DNA of 64,000 nucleotides. Source: Paenibacillus lemnae (GTDB lineage Bacteria > Bacillota > Bacilli > Paenibacillales > Paenibacillaceae). A program made the translations under genes and the position numbers. Positions 51,710-60,855 of this stretch are shown here, piece by piece. Below the pieces are notes generated by a model, which was not told where the DNA came from, searched no databases, and was given only the letters and a program-made list of their open reading frames with translations. How positions within the stretch are numbered: the stretch's first letter is position 1; every line of letters begins with the position of its first letter. Location of the stretch: positions 1 to 64,000 of the forward strand of contig NZ_JABBPN010000021.1 in NCBI RefSeq assembly GCF_012933385.1, in the 5' to 3' direction.

Positions 51710-53227
51710 CTACAGTTCAATACAGGAATACTGCTTCCGATAATCCGTGGGCGACTGTCCTGAGTACTTTTTAAACACAGAAAGAAAGTATTTATAGTTC
51801 TGGAATCCGACCCTTTCGGGGATTTCATAAGCCATCAGATCCGTGGAGGATAACAGTTTTTTGGCCTCCTCTACACGCAAACGGTTCAAATATTCATTAA
51901 ATGGCACACCGGTCTCTTTCTTAAACAGATGGCTGAAATAGTTCGGCGTAATGGCAAGAACATCGGCCAGCCGTTCAATCGTAAGCGATTCCTTATAATT
52001 TTTCTTGATGTACTGCACGGCTTTTATGATGATGGGACTGTGCTTTACATTTTGTACTGTTTTCAGATCTTCCAGCTTACTTTGATACAACTTCAGAACC
52101 CAGTCCATATATTCGTTCATCGTTTGAAAATGCTTGAAGGACTGCATCTCCAGTGCATCTATATAATGGAGCCCCTGCAGTGAGCGAATCAATATATTGA
52201 CCAGATCGAGCGTCATATTTCTGACTTTATCAAGCGTTAAACCTGCCTCTTCTGAGAGCCTGGAAAATTCCTCATAAATGATTTCCTGCACAGGAGTAAA
52301 ATGAAGCATGGATATGCTGTCACGCAGCTCCTTTTCCTTCCGTATCAGGACATGACGGTGCTCATCGATATTTTTCTTCTGATAGGTGTATATCCCGTTT
52401 CCTTTTATGATTCTAGACGCTAGAGCAGTGGCCGATTCCTCCACTAACTGCTTGAATTGTGATAGCTTTCCAGTCGAACTCAATCCCGCAGATAAAGAGA
52501 TTCCACATTGCTGTCTCACTTTGTTTCTAACCTCATGCAGGAACTGATACGTCTCTTGCAGCGCATTTCCATGAAATTTAGGCTGAAGAATCAACTTGGT
52601 GTCTCCGTTAGTCTCCATTTGCACCGCAAAGATCATTGGTGAGCCTGTTTCTTTCATGACTTCTTCCAGACGTAAAACCGTGTGCTTCTCTTCAGCAGCA
52701 AACGTTGACAGCACGAAGATGCCCTTCGGGTCAAAGCCGAACAATTCAAACAGCTCTTTTCCAAGGAAGTTCAGGTTCTGGTAATCTTCCTGTTCCAGCA
52801 TCTTCCAAAGTTTTAGTTTACGGTAGTGTATAACCTCCTGCTGCTGTTCCTGCTCTGCCTTAATCTCATTTTTTATGGATTTTACCAGTTGAATTAAATG
52901 TCTGAGCTTTACAGGCTTCAGCTCATAATAATGAATGCCAATGGTCAAAGCTGATCTGGCATATTCAAATTCGGAATACCCGCTGAGCAGAATAATCTGT
53001 GTAATTTTTGAGGCTTTGCGAATTCGCTCTGATAATTCCAGCCCGTCCATCCCCGGCATACGAATATCTGTAATGACCAGCTCCGGCTTGATTTGATGGA
53101 AAAGCTCCAGCGCTTCAATGCCGTTTTCTGCTACAACGACTTCTTCAAAACCGAGCGTATTCCAGTCTATGCCGTCTCGAATGCCTTCCCGGATATGCAC
53201 TTCATCATCCACGATTAGCAGTTTCAT
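51710..53227 (-). CDS. Response regulator with AraC-type output (YesN-like)
   Basis: A 505-residue regulator. The receiver domain (1-120) has the phosphorylated Asp in LVITDIRMPGMDG near residue 54 and the conserved Lys in ELKPVK. A central helical region follows. The AraC double HTH (about 405-500) has TIERLADVLAITPNYFSHLFKKETG and FQNYKYFLSVFKKYSG. The start has GGAGGGGAG upstream and overlaps the histidine kinase end by 23 bases. It likely activates the following sugar importer and hydrolase genes. Confidence 0.93.
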   Translation of the reverse strand: MKLLIVDDEVHIREGIRDGIDWNTLGFEEVVVAENGIEALELFHQIKPELVITDIRMPGMDGLELSERIRKASKITQIILLSGYSEFEYARSALTIGIHYYELKPVKLRHLIQLVKSIKNEIKAEQEQQQEVIHYRKLKLWKMLEQEDYQNLNFLGKELFELFGFDPKGIFVLSTFAAEEKHTVLRLEEVMKETGSPMIFAVQMETNGDTKLILQPKFHGNALQETYQFLHEVRNKVRQQCGISLSAGLSSTGKLSQFKQLVEESATALASRIIKGNGIYTYQKKNIDEHRHVLIRKEKELRDSISMLHFTPVQEIIYEEFSRLSEEAGLTLDKVRNMTLDLVNILIRSLQGLHYIDALEMQSFKHFQTMNEYMDWVLKLYQSKLEDLKTVQNVKHSPIIIKAVQYIKKNYKESLTIERLADVLAITPNYFSHLFKKETGVPFNEYLNRLRVEEAKKLLSSTDLMAYEIPERVGFQNYKYFLSVFKKYSGQSPTDYRKQYSCIEL

Positions 53228-54980
53228 TCGAACGCTCTCCCCTCCATGGAAGATTGATAACAATTTTGGTGCCAACATGTGGTTCGCTCTTGATATTTAA
53301 TCCATATCCTTCACCGTAAGTTAATTGAATTCGTTCATGAATGTTTCTTATACCATAGCCTTCGGTATTCATATTTCCGAGACAGATATGATTCTCTGGC
53401 ATCCCTACTCCGTCATCTTCAACGACTATTTGTATTTCATCTGCTTTCCTTGTGATCAACACATGAATTTTTCCCTGTCCCATTTTCGGCTCCAGGCCAT
53501 GCTGCGTCGCATTCTCTACAAGCGGCTGCAGGATCAGCTTCGGAATTGCCACTTCCAGCAGCTCCGGGTCTACCGTACATTCAAATTCAATCTTGCTTCC
53601 GTGCCGAATATTTTGTATAAACATATAATCCTCCAGATGCTTCACTTCCTGCTGAATCGTCGTAAATGTATCTCCATGATTTAAGACATGCCGGAACAGG
53701 TCGGCCAGCACCTCAATTTGTTCGCTCACCGCGAAGTCTTTGTTCTTCACAGCGGTCCAGCGAATGGAATCCAGCGTATTGTATAAAAAATGGGGATTAA
53801 TTTGAGCCTGCAGCGCTTTTAATTGAGACTCCTGTTCCCGTATCTGGCCTTTGTACACTCGCTCGATCAGTTCTTGTATTTGCTTGATCATATCGACAAA
53901 TATAAAGCTGACTCTTCCGATTTCATCCTGCTTCGTGATCGGTAATTTTACGTTAAAGTCTCCTTTTCTTACTTTGTTCATCTCAATATAAAGCCGCTTT
54001 AACGGACTCACGATGCTTTTGTGCTGAATGAATGAGAAAATCAATCCGAATATCAAGCAAATGATAATCCCTGCAAATATAAATAAATTGATAATTCCGA
54101 CCGGGCCTATCAATTGTTTTTCCGGGATGATCTGGACCACTTTCCAGTCTGTCGTTTGAACTTCGTAATGAAACAGAACCCAGTCCTTTGACTCCCCGGA
54201 AAACTTCAGGTACCCGCTCTTCTGCTTATTCAGTTGTGTATAATACTTTTGATCTGTAATGGATTGACCCAGCTGTGTTTTATCTGATGAAGAAATGATA
54301 TTCCCGGATGCATCCACGATGAAGATCGTTCCCTCATCCCAATGATGGATATCGGAATACAGTTTGGACAGCGTGGATTCATTCACATTAATTTTAAGCA
54401 CTGCCAGTGGTTTGGACGTATCCAGATCATTGATCACACGTACGAAGGAAATGACCTGCTTATTCTGATTCGCTTTAAAGCGGCTCTTGAAAGGATAGAC
54501 AGAAGTCCAGAAGGGAATTCCTTTCAGAGAATAAGCCTGCTCATGAAACTCTTCATTCCCATCCTCCTCCATGTCACCATACTGAAAGAGCATCCTGCCA
54601 TGTCGGTTCAAACTGATGGAATCAATGTAGGGCCTGGAATCCAGCAGGTATTGAAATGGCTCATTGAAAGCTGCATACAATCTGTTTTTATGGATCTCGA
54701 TTTCAAGCGGCGACGTATGATCATAATTCCGCAGGAAATCCTGCATCGATTCGTCCGATAAAATGGACAAAGACATATATTCTATTTCTTTTGTCATGCT
54801 CTCAATGTTAAAACGGGTCTGCTTCAGCACCTCGATCGCATTCTCATAAGTTTTATTGTACAAAGCGCCTGTCGCTTTCGAATTGATTAGAACCGCTGCT
54901 GTAATGAGAGGGATGATAATAAACAACACAAGATACAGCAGCAGCTTTTTACCCAGAGACAAGTCCTGCAGTCTTTGCAC
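53205..54980 (-). CDS. Sensor histidine kinase (YesM-like)
   Basis: A 591-residue membrane kinase. Helix one is at 13-37. An extracytoplasmic Cache-type sensor lies at about 40-290, with the second helix near 295-320 and HAMP (KRLYIEMNKVRKGDF) next. The His_kinase domain has the phospho-His in QINPHFLYNTLDSIRW near 385. The ATPase domain has VENATQHGLEPKMG, DDGVGMP and GYGIRNIHERI. The start is GTG 54980, with GGAGGG six bases upstream. It heads the polysaccharide-use operon and senses an external sugar. Confidence 0.93.
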   Translation of the reverse strand: MQRLQDLSLGKKLLLYLVLFIIIPLITAAVLINSKATGALYNKTYENAIEVLKQTRFNIESMTKEIEYMSLSILSDESMQDFLRNYDHTSPLEIEIHKNRLYAAFNEPFQYLLDSRPYIDSISLNRHGRMLFQYGDMEEDGNEEFHEQAYSLKGIPFWTSVYPFKSRFKANQNKQVISFVRVINDLDTSKPLAVLKINVNESTLSKLYSDIHHWDEGTIFIVDASGNIISSSDKTQLGQSITDQKYYTQLNKQKSGYLKFSGESKDWVLFHYEVQTTDWKVVQIIPEKQLIGPVGIINLFIFAGIIICLIFGLIFSFIQHKSIVSPLKRLYIEMNKVRKGDFNVKLPITKQDEIGRVSFIFVDMIKQIQELIERVYKGQIREQESQLKALQAQINPHFLYNTLDSIRWTAVKNKDFAVSEQIEVLADLFRHVLNHGDTFTTIQQEVKHLEDYMFIQNIRHGSKIEFECTVDPELLEVAIPKLILQPLVENATQHGLEPKMGQGKIHVLITRKADEIQIVVEDDGVGMPENHICLGNMNTEGYGIRNIHERIQLTYGEGYGLNIKSEPHVGTKIVINLPWRGERSNETANRG

Positions 54981-55028
54981 ATAATTCCCTCCATTACCGT
55001 CGTAAAGTAGTCTCATTCATTTAAAAAA

Positions 55029-55067
55029 GACCAGCTTCACACGAATTCAATTCGAGCTCAGCCGGTC
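55029..55067 (-). terminator. Terminator of the isomerase-like gene
   Basis: GACCGGCT and AGCTGGTC form the stem, with six T after it on the minus strand. It separates the isomerase gene from the kinase operon. Confidence 0.8.
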
Positions 55068-55085
55068 CCTAAATTGATCAATAGA

Positions 55086-56597
55086 TCATAAGGTCACATG
55101 GGCGCAGTTCAATAACTCTGCAGTTTTGCGATATATTGACGCATGATGCCCTACTGCCAATGCACAATGATGTGTAGGCGACTCTCCGAACCATTGCTGC
55201 ATATAATCATCCGGATGCTTACGGAATTTCACCGGAGTCTGGGTGTTGCCAATTTGCATGATCGGCCCGTCAATGGAATCCCCTTCGCTTATGATCATTT
55301 TCAATTTCCCGTCAACTGTCTGTGTAACGTTCAATGTAGTTATAGGACCGGTAATAACTTTGGCTTCGACGGATACACCCGTACCCTGCTTCCCATGATA
55401 CATGCCCATACCTCTCAGAATCGGTTTGCCGCTGGCCAGTGCAATATGGAATGGTCCGTCATGACCGAGCAGAATACTTTTGTTCTCGTAATCCGTGACC
55501 ACGATCTCGGAGAAGCTTCCGCCGGTACCCAGCAGATCGCATATTTTCATCGCTACTGCTGTCTTCAGGTCGCCTTCACCTGAACAGGGAATTCCCTTCG
55601 CGGTAAGCAGTGAGTGGCCGACAATGAATCCACCCTGCAGCTTCTCATAGGCGCCTCCAGGGGCCCCATGGTAGTAGTAAGTTAGTGCATCCAGGTCATA
55701 CTCCCGGACAAGACGCTCCTGCGCTGCAGCCACACGGCACGACCAGTCCATCTGTTCCTCCGTTGGCTTTCTCGCAATCGGATCTGATGGCGAATTACCG
55801 CTAATTTGAAAAAAATGCTGAATTTCTTCTTGCTTCATCTTGATCTCCGCAGCGGTAACTTCTTTCATCATTCGGTCCAGATCACACATCTCCAGTACTT
55901 CAATATGGAGTCCTGTTTGAGCCTGTACCATCGTAAAATCACTGTACATATCCAGCATTCCGCTGTATGTATTGCCCAAAAATCCGAATCTGCTGTGCTG
56001 CAAACTGCGCTTTACCGCAGCCGCCCGGATCCACTCTTCAATCTCATTCCATGCAGAAATGGCTTCTCTGCGCTGCGCCGTGTTCTCGTCTGTCAGAGAA
56101 ATCGCCGGCGTATAGTTCAATCCAAGCAGCCCGTTAATCACGCGGAATACGATACCGCTCCGCTGAAATACATTTGAAATCTCCGGCACGGGACAAGCGC
56201 CGCAGTGTGCGAGCCACTCTCCTGTCGTAGATGCTTCATAATTAATTCGGGCTGTCGGCTGCAGGTTCAGAATGACAGCAGGAGCTTTACATAGCTGATG
56301 AACAGGCAGCACGGTGGAGCTGGTCGAATAGGTAGCCGAGTGACAAAATACGAGATCCACCTGTCGTGCAGCAAACCATTCACCTGCTCTCCGCCCTTCT
56401 CCTTCCTCATCAACCATCCCGTAGTAGTGAACCTCTGCCCATTGGCCCATACGTTCGGCCAAAAATTGTCCGTATTCTTCTAATCGCTCTTTCAGGCCTG
56501 GAAACTGACTCCAATAAGCCTTAAGTCCAATGGAATATAGTCCGATTCTTGCCCGCTTTGCTGGCTTAATCATAGAAAGCTGATTAGTCTTTATCAT
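55086..56597 (-). CDS. L-fucose/L-arabinose isomerase family protein
   Basis: A 503-residue enzyme of the fucose/arabinose-isomerase superfamily. It has the N-terminal domain (VDLVFCHSATYSTSSTVLPV) and metal-site regions (GEGDLKTAVAMKICDLLGTGGSFSE near 350, and the His pair in PTHHCALAVGHH near 480). Glu in GEGDLK and the C-terminal His residues are the expected metal ligands. It would interconvert an aldose and ketose, perhaps fucose or arabinose from the locus' substrate. GGAGG lies eight bases before the ATG. Monocistronic, divergent from an AraC gene. Confidence 0.83.
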   Translation of the reverse strand: MIKTNQLSMIKPAKRARIGLYSIGLKAYWSQFPGLKERLEEYGQFLAERMGQWAEVHYYGMVDEEGEGRRAGEWFAARQVDLVFCHSATYSTSSTVLPVHQLCKAPAVILNLQPTARINYEASTTGEWLAHCGACPVPEISNVFQRSGIVFRVINGLLGLNYTPAISLTDENTAQRREAISAWNEIEEWIRAAAVKRSLQHSRFGFLGNTYSGMLDMYSDFTMVQAQTGLHIEVLEMCDLDRMMKEVTAAEIKMKQEEIQHFFQISGNSPSDPIARKPTEEQMDWSCRVAAAQERLVREYDLDALTYYYHGAPGGAYEKLQGGFIVGHSLLTAKGIPCSGEGDLKTAVAMKICDLLGTGGSFSEIVVTDYENKSILLGHDGPFHIALASGKPILRGMGMYHGKQGTGVSVEAKVITGPITTLNVTQTVDGKLKMIISEGDSIDGPIMQIGNTQTPVKFRKHPDDYMQQWFGESPTHHCALAVGHHASIYRKTAELLNCAHVTL

Positions 56598-56632
56598 GCC
56601 TATATCCTCCTGACTATTGCCTTTATAATGTC

Positions 56633-56650
56633 ATTGTAATGGCTTACAAT
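56633..56650. promoter_or_regulatory. Operator palindrome of the isomerase-like gene
   Basis: ATTGTAATGGCTTACAAT has exact 7-bp arms and a 4-bp centre. It overlaps the -35 (TTGTAA) of a promoter whose -10 is TATAAA 16 bases on. Confidence 0.55.
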
Positions 56651-56664
56651 TGAAATAACATCCA

Positions 56665-56695
56665 AGGATATTGACAAAAAATCATAGGATCTTGA
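56665..56695 (+). promoter_or_regulatory. AraC-type direct repeats
   Basis: AGGATATTGA at 56665 and AGGATCTTGA at 56686 are 21 bp apart, two helical turns. A TTGACA -35 (56671-56676) overlaps the first copy. Likely self-regulation or divergent control by the AraC protein that follows. Confidence 0.5.
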
Positions 56696-56731
56696 TGAAG
56701 CAAAAGAAGAATTAGAGGAGGGAAGTAAGAC

Positions 56732-57604
56732 ATGGAATTTATAGAGAAAACCGTCTGTGCGTGGGATGAAGATTCGATTCGGCTGTTTGCCATGCCAAGC
56801 CATTTTGCCAAATCTCATTTTCTGTATGTTCAGGAGGTGGGTCATTTCCGTACACTTCCAGCTTACCGGACCGAACGAGCGTCGCTCCGTTCCTATCTCA
56901 TCTGCTGCACCCTCTCCGGCCGAGGTTACTTGCAGTATGAAGGACAGCGGCATACCCTGGAGACAGGACAAGCCTTCTTCATTGATTGTATGCAGCATCA
57001 TGAGTACGAAACGGACCCCAATGAACTGTGGGAAATATTGTGGATCCACTTTAATGGACCTATGTGTGCAGCCTATTATGAGTGCTTTCAACAGCAGAAT
57101 CCGGTTGTGTTTCCAGCTGGAAATGATTCACCCATCCCTAATTTCATACGAGATATTCTGGACATTCAGCAGCGCAAAGATATCCGGACTGACATTCAGA
57201 GCTCCAAGATCATTATGGATATGATAACGGAAGTCCTGCAATCCACAATCACGAACACCCTTGGTTCATCAACCGTTCCCGAGTGGCTTGATATTGTTAC
57301 AAGCTATCTGGACCGGCATTTCAGAGACAAGATTACCCTGCAGGAACTTGCCTCCATGGCCGCGTTAAACAAGTTTCAATTATCCAAGGATTTCAAGAAA
57401 TACACCGGCATCACGCCGAATGAATATATCATTCGCAACCGGCTTTCCTATGCGAAAGAACTGCTCACTTACTCGGCATATTCAATAGCGGAAATCGCGC
57501 GTTTATCCGGAATCGACAATGCCACACACTTTATTAACCTGTTCAAGGCCAGGGAGAGCATGACGCCGTTATCTTATCGAAAGAAATGGAGGCAGCATAG
57601 TTAA
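56732..57604 (+). CDS. AraC-family transcriptional regulator
   Basis: A 290-residue regulator. The N-terminal cupin part contains GYLQYEGQRHTLETGQAFFID and MQHHEYETDP. The C-terminal double HTH (about 195-288) has ITLQELASMAALNKFQLSKDFKKYTG and IAEIARLSGIDNATHFINLFKARESMTPLSYR. The ATG follows GAGGAGGGAAG. It diverges from the isomerase gene and its end overlaps the pgsA-like gene by four bases. Confidence 0.93.
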   Translation: MEFIEKTVCAWDEDSIRLFAMPSHFAKSHFLYVQEVGHFRTLPAYRTERASLRSYLICCTLSGRGYLQYEGQRHTLETGQAFFIDCMQHHEYETDPNELWEILWIHFNGPMCAAYYECFQQQNPVVFPAGNDSPIPNFIRDILDIQQRKDIRTDIQSSKIIMDMITEVLQSTITNTLGSSTVPEWLDIVTSYLDRHFRDKITLQELASMAALNKFQLSKDFKKYTGITPNEYIIRNRLSYAKELLTYSAYSIAEIARLSGIDNATHFINLFKARESMTPLSYRKKWRQHS

Positions 57605-58194
57605 CATTGCTGTTCCAGCTCCAGTTTCTTGTAGTTCAATTTAATATAATTAAATCCCGAATATATAGTTAACGTTACAGCAATGAGCATTAGCAGCATA
57701 TCTACCCGCAACCCCGTGAAAAGTGAGAAAGGATAATTCTGCAGCATAACAGCGGCAATTGCGATCACTTGAAACACCATTTTGATTTTTCCGTGCCGAT
57801 CTGCTGCCAGCGCTATTTTTTTGGAAGATGCAATTAACCTGATGCCTGTGATAATGATTTCTCTGCCTATTATAATAACAGCCATCCAAGATGGAACGAG
57901 CTGTAGTAACACAAGCATGATCAATGCCGCGGAGATTAGCAATTTGTCAGCCAGAGGATCTAATAGTTTCCCGAGATTGGTGACCATTCTATATTTTCTA
58001 GCTATGTATCCATCCAGTTTATCCGTGGCAGCTGTTATCAGAAAAAGAGCAGCCGCGTAGTACATCCCCCACTGATTCAAGTGCTCAAACAATGCACTCT
58101 GGCTCTCCAGCCATTGCGGGTATGGCTGCAGCAGAAGGATCAAACAGGGGATGAGTGCAATTCTTATAACTGTGATTCTATTGGCAAGGTTCAT
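57601..58194 (-). CDS. pgsA: CDP-diacylglycerol--glycerol-3-phosphate 3-phosphatidyltransferase (PgsA-like)
   Basis: A 197-residue membrane enzyme making phosphatidylglycerol phosphate, the precursor of phosphatidylglycerol. The CDP-alcohol phosphotransferase motif D-G-x2-A-R-x8-G-x3-D-x3-D is complete in LDGYIARKYRMVTNLGKLLD plus PLADK. Four or so hydrophobic helices lie around it. The ATG at 58194 has AAGGAG seven bases upstream. The end overlaps the convergent AraC gene. A house-keeping copy is expected elsewhere, so this could be a second copy. Confidence 0.85.
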   Translation of the reverse strand: MNLANRITVIRIALIPCLILLLQPYPQWLESQSALFEHLNQWGMYYAAALFLITAATDKLDGYIARKYRMVTNLGKLLDPLADKLLISAALIMLVLLQLVPSWMAVIIIGREIIITGIRLIASSKKIALAADRHGKIKMVFQVIAIAAVMLQNYPFSLFTGLRVDMLLMLIAVTLTIYSGFNYIKLNYKKLELEQQC

Positions 58195-58288
58195 ATGCAT
58201 GCTCCTTTTATATAAAGTGAAATGAAGAGTAACCTTGTATCTATCAATCATAATCGCTGAACAGCTTTTTTTTGCAGCTTCTTGTAAC

Positions 58289-58747
58289 CTATACATTCAG
58301 ACTATAATGAAAAAAATGTTCATCTTTGATAAATCCATAATGTTCATATAAGCTTTGGGCTCGTAGATTATCTGCGGCGGTTGCCAAATTCAAGCCTTTG
58401 GATTGGGTTTGTTCAGCATGTTCTTTTGCTTTATCTATCAATAATCTGCCCACCCCTGCTCCCCTGAAATCTTCCTCCACATAGAGATCGTTTAAAATCC
58501 AAGTTCTCTGCATCGAAATCGATGAAAAAGAGGGATATAACTGAGTAAATCCTACACATCGGTTGGATGAGCTTTCCTTTGCTATAAAAATGACTGAATC
58601 ACGGTTGACCATTCGTTCTTGTATAAACGGTAATACATCTGCAGGTGTGGATTCCTGGCCATAGAATAATCTATATTGATTGAACAGTTCTGCCACATGA
58701 TTTAAATCATCCCTGGTAGCTTGAATAGCGTGAATATAATTTTTCAT
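58289..58747 (-). CDS. GNAT family N-acetyltransferase
   Basis: A 152-residue acetyl-CoA-dependent transferase. Strand 4 (WILNDLYVEEDFRGAGVGRLLIDKAKEHA) carries the acetyl-CoA loop, here RGAGVGR, and NLRAQSLYEHYGFIKDEHFFHYSL is the C-terminal half. The ATG at 58747 has GGAG at good spacing, better than the ATG at 58756. Substrate unknown. Confidence 0.88.
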   Translation of the reverse strand: MKNYIHAIQATRDDLNHVAELFNQYRLFYGQESTPADVLPFIQERMVNRDSVIFIAKESSSNRCVGFTQLYPSFSSISMQRTWILNDLYVEEDFRGAGVGRLLIDKAKEHAEQTQSKGLNLATAADNLRAQSLYEHYGFIKDEHFFHYSLNV

Positions 58748-58788
58748 ATCATGCATCTCCTATCCATATCCGATATTGGTGAAATTGC

Positions 58789-58971
58789 TTATTGATTATC
58801 ATTTATTGAGGTTTCTTTGTTCAATTTATCATTGATTTTTCTCAATAATGAAATTGAGTAAAACATATAAGTAACAAACATCCCACCTGCAATAATCAAT
58901 CCATAAATGCCAGAAGCCAATAGCACATAGACTATAATTATGCTTAATACAAAAATCCCTAAAAATTTCAT
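58789..58971 (-). CDS. Small membrane protein of unknown function
   Basis: A 60-residue protein with two hydrophobic segments (residues 4-20 and 22-40) and a basic, Asn/Lys-rich tail. GGAG lies seven bases before the ATG. No family is recognised. Confidence 0.6.
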   Translation of the reverse strand: MKFLGIFVLSIIIVYVLLASGIYGLIIAGGMFVTYMFYSISLLRKINDKLNKETSINDNQ

Positions 58972-58986
58972 TTCATCACTCCGGTC

Positions 58987-59118
58987 TCAATCTTTCAAAC
59001 ATTCTGTCATTGCCTGTTCTCTATATTTCTTTGGTGCCCGGTTCATGTAGGCATCTTGTATGACTCACTCGGCGATAGTTGAAATGAATGTTCCATATCC
59101 AACAATGCTCCCCCCTAT
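58987..59118 (-). pseudogene. Possible coding remnant with in-frame stop
   Basis: One frame reads protein-like sequence IGGSIVGYGTFISTIAE, then TGA, then VIQDAYMNRAPKKYREQ and a final stop. There is no usable start. It lies beside two clear gene fragments, which supports decay. Identity unknown. Confidence 0.3.
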
Positions 59119-59136
59119 GCTCTAGTTTAAGCAAAA

Positions 59137-59370
59137 TTATCTCAGCAGTTCCCTCTCAAAACGACCCTTGGCTGCATCCCACTCCGAATCGATCATACTG
59201 TAGATATTGGCGTCTCTAATGTAACCATCCTGCATGATACCGTATTTTCTAAGAATGCCCTCTTGCTGAGCACCAATGCGTAAAATCGCTTTATGAGATT
59301 GTACATTGCGGCTGTCCGCTCTGAAACCTTCCATGCATTTCTGCAAGTCAAGATAAATAAACCCTTTCAT
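59137..59370 (-). pseudogene. Truncated GNAT acetyltransferase (C-terminal fragment)
   Basis: Seventy-seven codons match only the C-terminal third of a RimJ/RimL-type enzyme (ADSRNVQSHKAILRIGAQQEG and IYSMIDSEW). The N-terminal acetyl-CoA fold is missing. Its ATG overlaps the stop of the upstream intact enzyme by four bases, so it could still be translated, but activity is unlikely. Confidence 0.75.
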
Positions 59371-59936
59371 TCCACCTTGTTAAAATCGTCTTTGATGATC
59401 GCATGCATCTTTACGTCTTCATGAACTCCTCTAGCAAAAATATGTTTTCGTAGAATCCCTTCAAATAGTAATCCGTTTTTTTCCATAACTCGTGATGAGC
59501 CAATATTGTCCGGATGGCACCTTGCTTCAATTCTTACTAATTTCATGTGTTCAAAGCCAAATTTGATAATCTCTCTGATGGCTTCCGACATATAGCCTTG
59601 ATTCCAGTATTGTTGAGATAACGCGTATCCTAGTTCAGCCTTTGAATTTTTAATATCCCATGCAACAAATCCAGCGGTTCCGACAATCTGTCCTGTCAAA
59701 GTATCTTCGATCCCCCACGGAGCAACCTTATGACTATTGTATTGGTTCAACACCATATCCAGATATATTCGGGTGTCCTCTATGGTTTGATGTTTATACC
59801 AGGTTGTATATCTGGCCACCGCATCATTGGAACAGTATGAAAAGAGATCCTGCTCATCCTCAAGCTTCAACTTTCTAAGTCTCAGCCTTTCCGTATTCAG
59901 GGTTGGCAGTTCTTTAAAGATATCTTCAACATTCAT
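59367..59936 (-). CDS. GNAT family N-acetyltransferase (RimJ/RimL type)
   Basis: A 189-residue enzyme. The N-terminus LNTERLRLRKLKLEDEQDLF is the family start. The acetyl-CoA region is LGYALSQQYWNQGYMSEAIREII, and the C-terminal part is NIGSSRVMEKNGLLFEGILRKHI. Such enzymes acetylate protein N-termini or small amines. AGGTGA precedes the ATG. Confidence 0.9.
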   Translation of the reverse strand: MNVEDIFKELPTLNTERLRLRKLKLEDEQDLFSYCSNDAVARYTTWYKHQTIEDTRIYLDMVLNQYNSHKVAPWGIEDTLTGQIVGTAGFVAWDIKNSKAELGYALSQQYWNQGYMSEAIREIIKFGFEHMKLVRIEARCHPDNIGSSRVMEKNGLLFEGILRKHIFARGVHEDVKMHAIIKDDFNKVE

Positions 59937-59951
59937 ATGTTCACCTACTTA

Positions 59952-60819
59952 TCATTTATTGGACGACAGAGTCTTTTGAATATTCATAAAAAAGTGCAGT
60001 TTATCATCGATAAAATCATCACCAAAATCAATGCTTCCGTGGATATGAGCGTCCTTAAAGCATAATCCCATCAGCCATACCTGTCTTACACCAACAAAGA
60101 GAGGGACGGCTTTTAAATCTTTTGCAGACAATTCCCTTACCGAAATATATCCCTTAACAAAGGCATCCCAGAGCTGTTCCAGCAACTCCTTGTCATGACC
60201 TAAACGAACTTCACGTGCTAATCGAAACTCAGCAATATCATAAGCTCTCCAGCCATTCAAGATCTTTGTTTCTATGATTCAGATGAGGCCTGATCCATGA
60301 CATAGATTGATGCAAAAGATATTTTAGATCTAAGGGTTGTCTGGTAAATTCCGAAGTAAAGTCGTCGGCTGCCTTATGGATATCCGCCACTGCTTTACCA
60401 AACAGATAACTGATTTTTTCATCATTAACTGGCTTCTCCAATCCTTCCGCAAATGTAAAGAGAACTCCGTAACGATCACCCTCCGGGGCTTTCAAAATCT
60501 GAATGAACTGCCCGCTATGATCTGCGACTGCCAGAGACACCGGAATTCCTCGCTGATTCAAAAAATTTAACAGATCGATTTCAAAAGCGACTTCACCCAC
60601 ATCCATTCTTCGATCTGCTCTATATATTCTAAACACATATTTAGCACTCGATGTTTTAACCAGGTATGTATCGTTCATTCCTCGCAGTAAATAACTGAAT
60701 TCTTCGATATTATTTAATCCGTAAGTTTCACTAACATATTTTCTTAGTGCTTCTTGAGATAGTGTAGAGTAAGAAACTGGAAAGTGAATTGTATAATCCC
60801 CTATTTTATAATTGTACAA
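59952..60819 (-). pseudogene. Broken APH-type phosphotransferase (internal deletion and frameshift)
   Basis: The first 193 codons (60238-60819) give the N-lobe of an aminoglycoside-phosphotransferase-fold kinase (YLLRGMNDTYLV, KYVFRIYR). The frame stops at TGA, and a second frame resumes at GWRAYDIAEFRLA, sequence that normally follows the Mg-binding DFD. The catalytic HGD and DFD segments are absent, so perhaps 40-60 codons were deleted with a frameshift at about 60240-60260. The product would be inactive. Confidence 0.8.
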
Positions 60820-60855
60820 ACTCCAATATAAATTATTATGCTGAACTGCCGTTCT

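Noticed and set aside
51616-51828. 70-residue N-terminal extension of the binding lipoprotein
   Set aside because: It runs through the promoter and into the regulator gene and would displace the lipobox.
57601-58296. Longer PgsA-like start at 58296
   Set aside because: The extension overlaps the acetyltransferase gene and lacks a ribosome site; ATG 58194 has AAGGAG.
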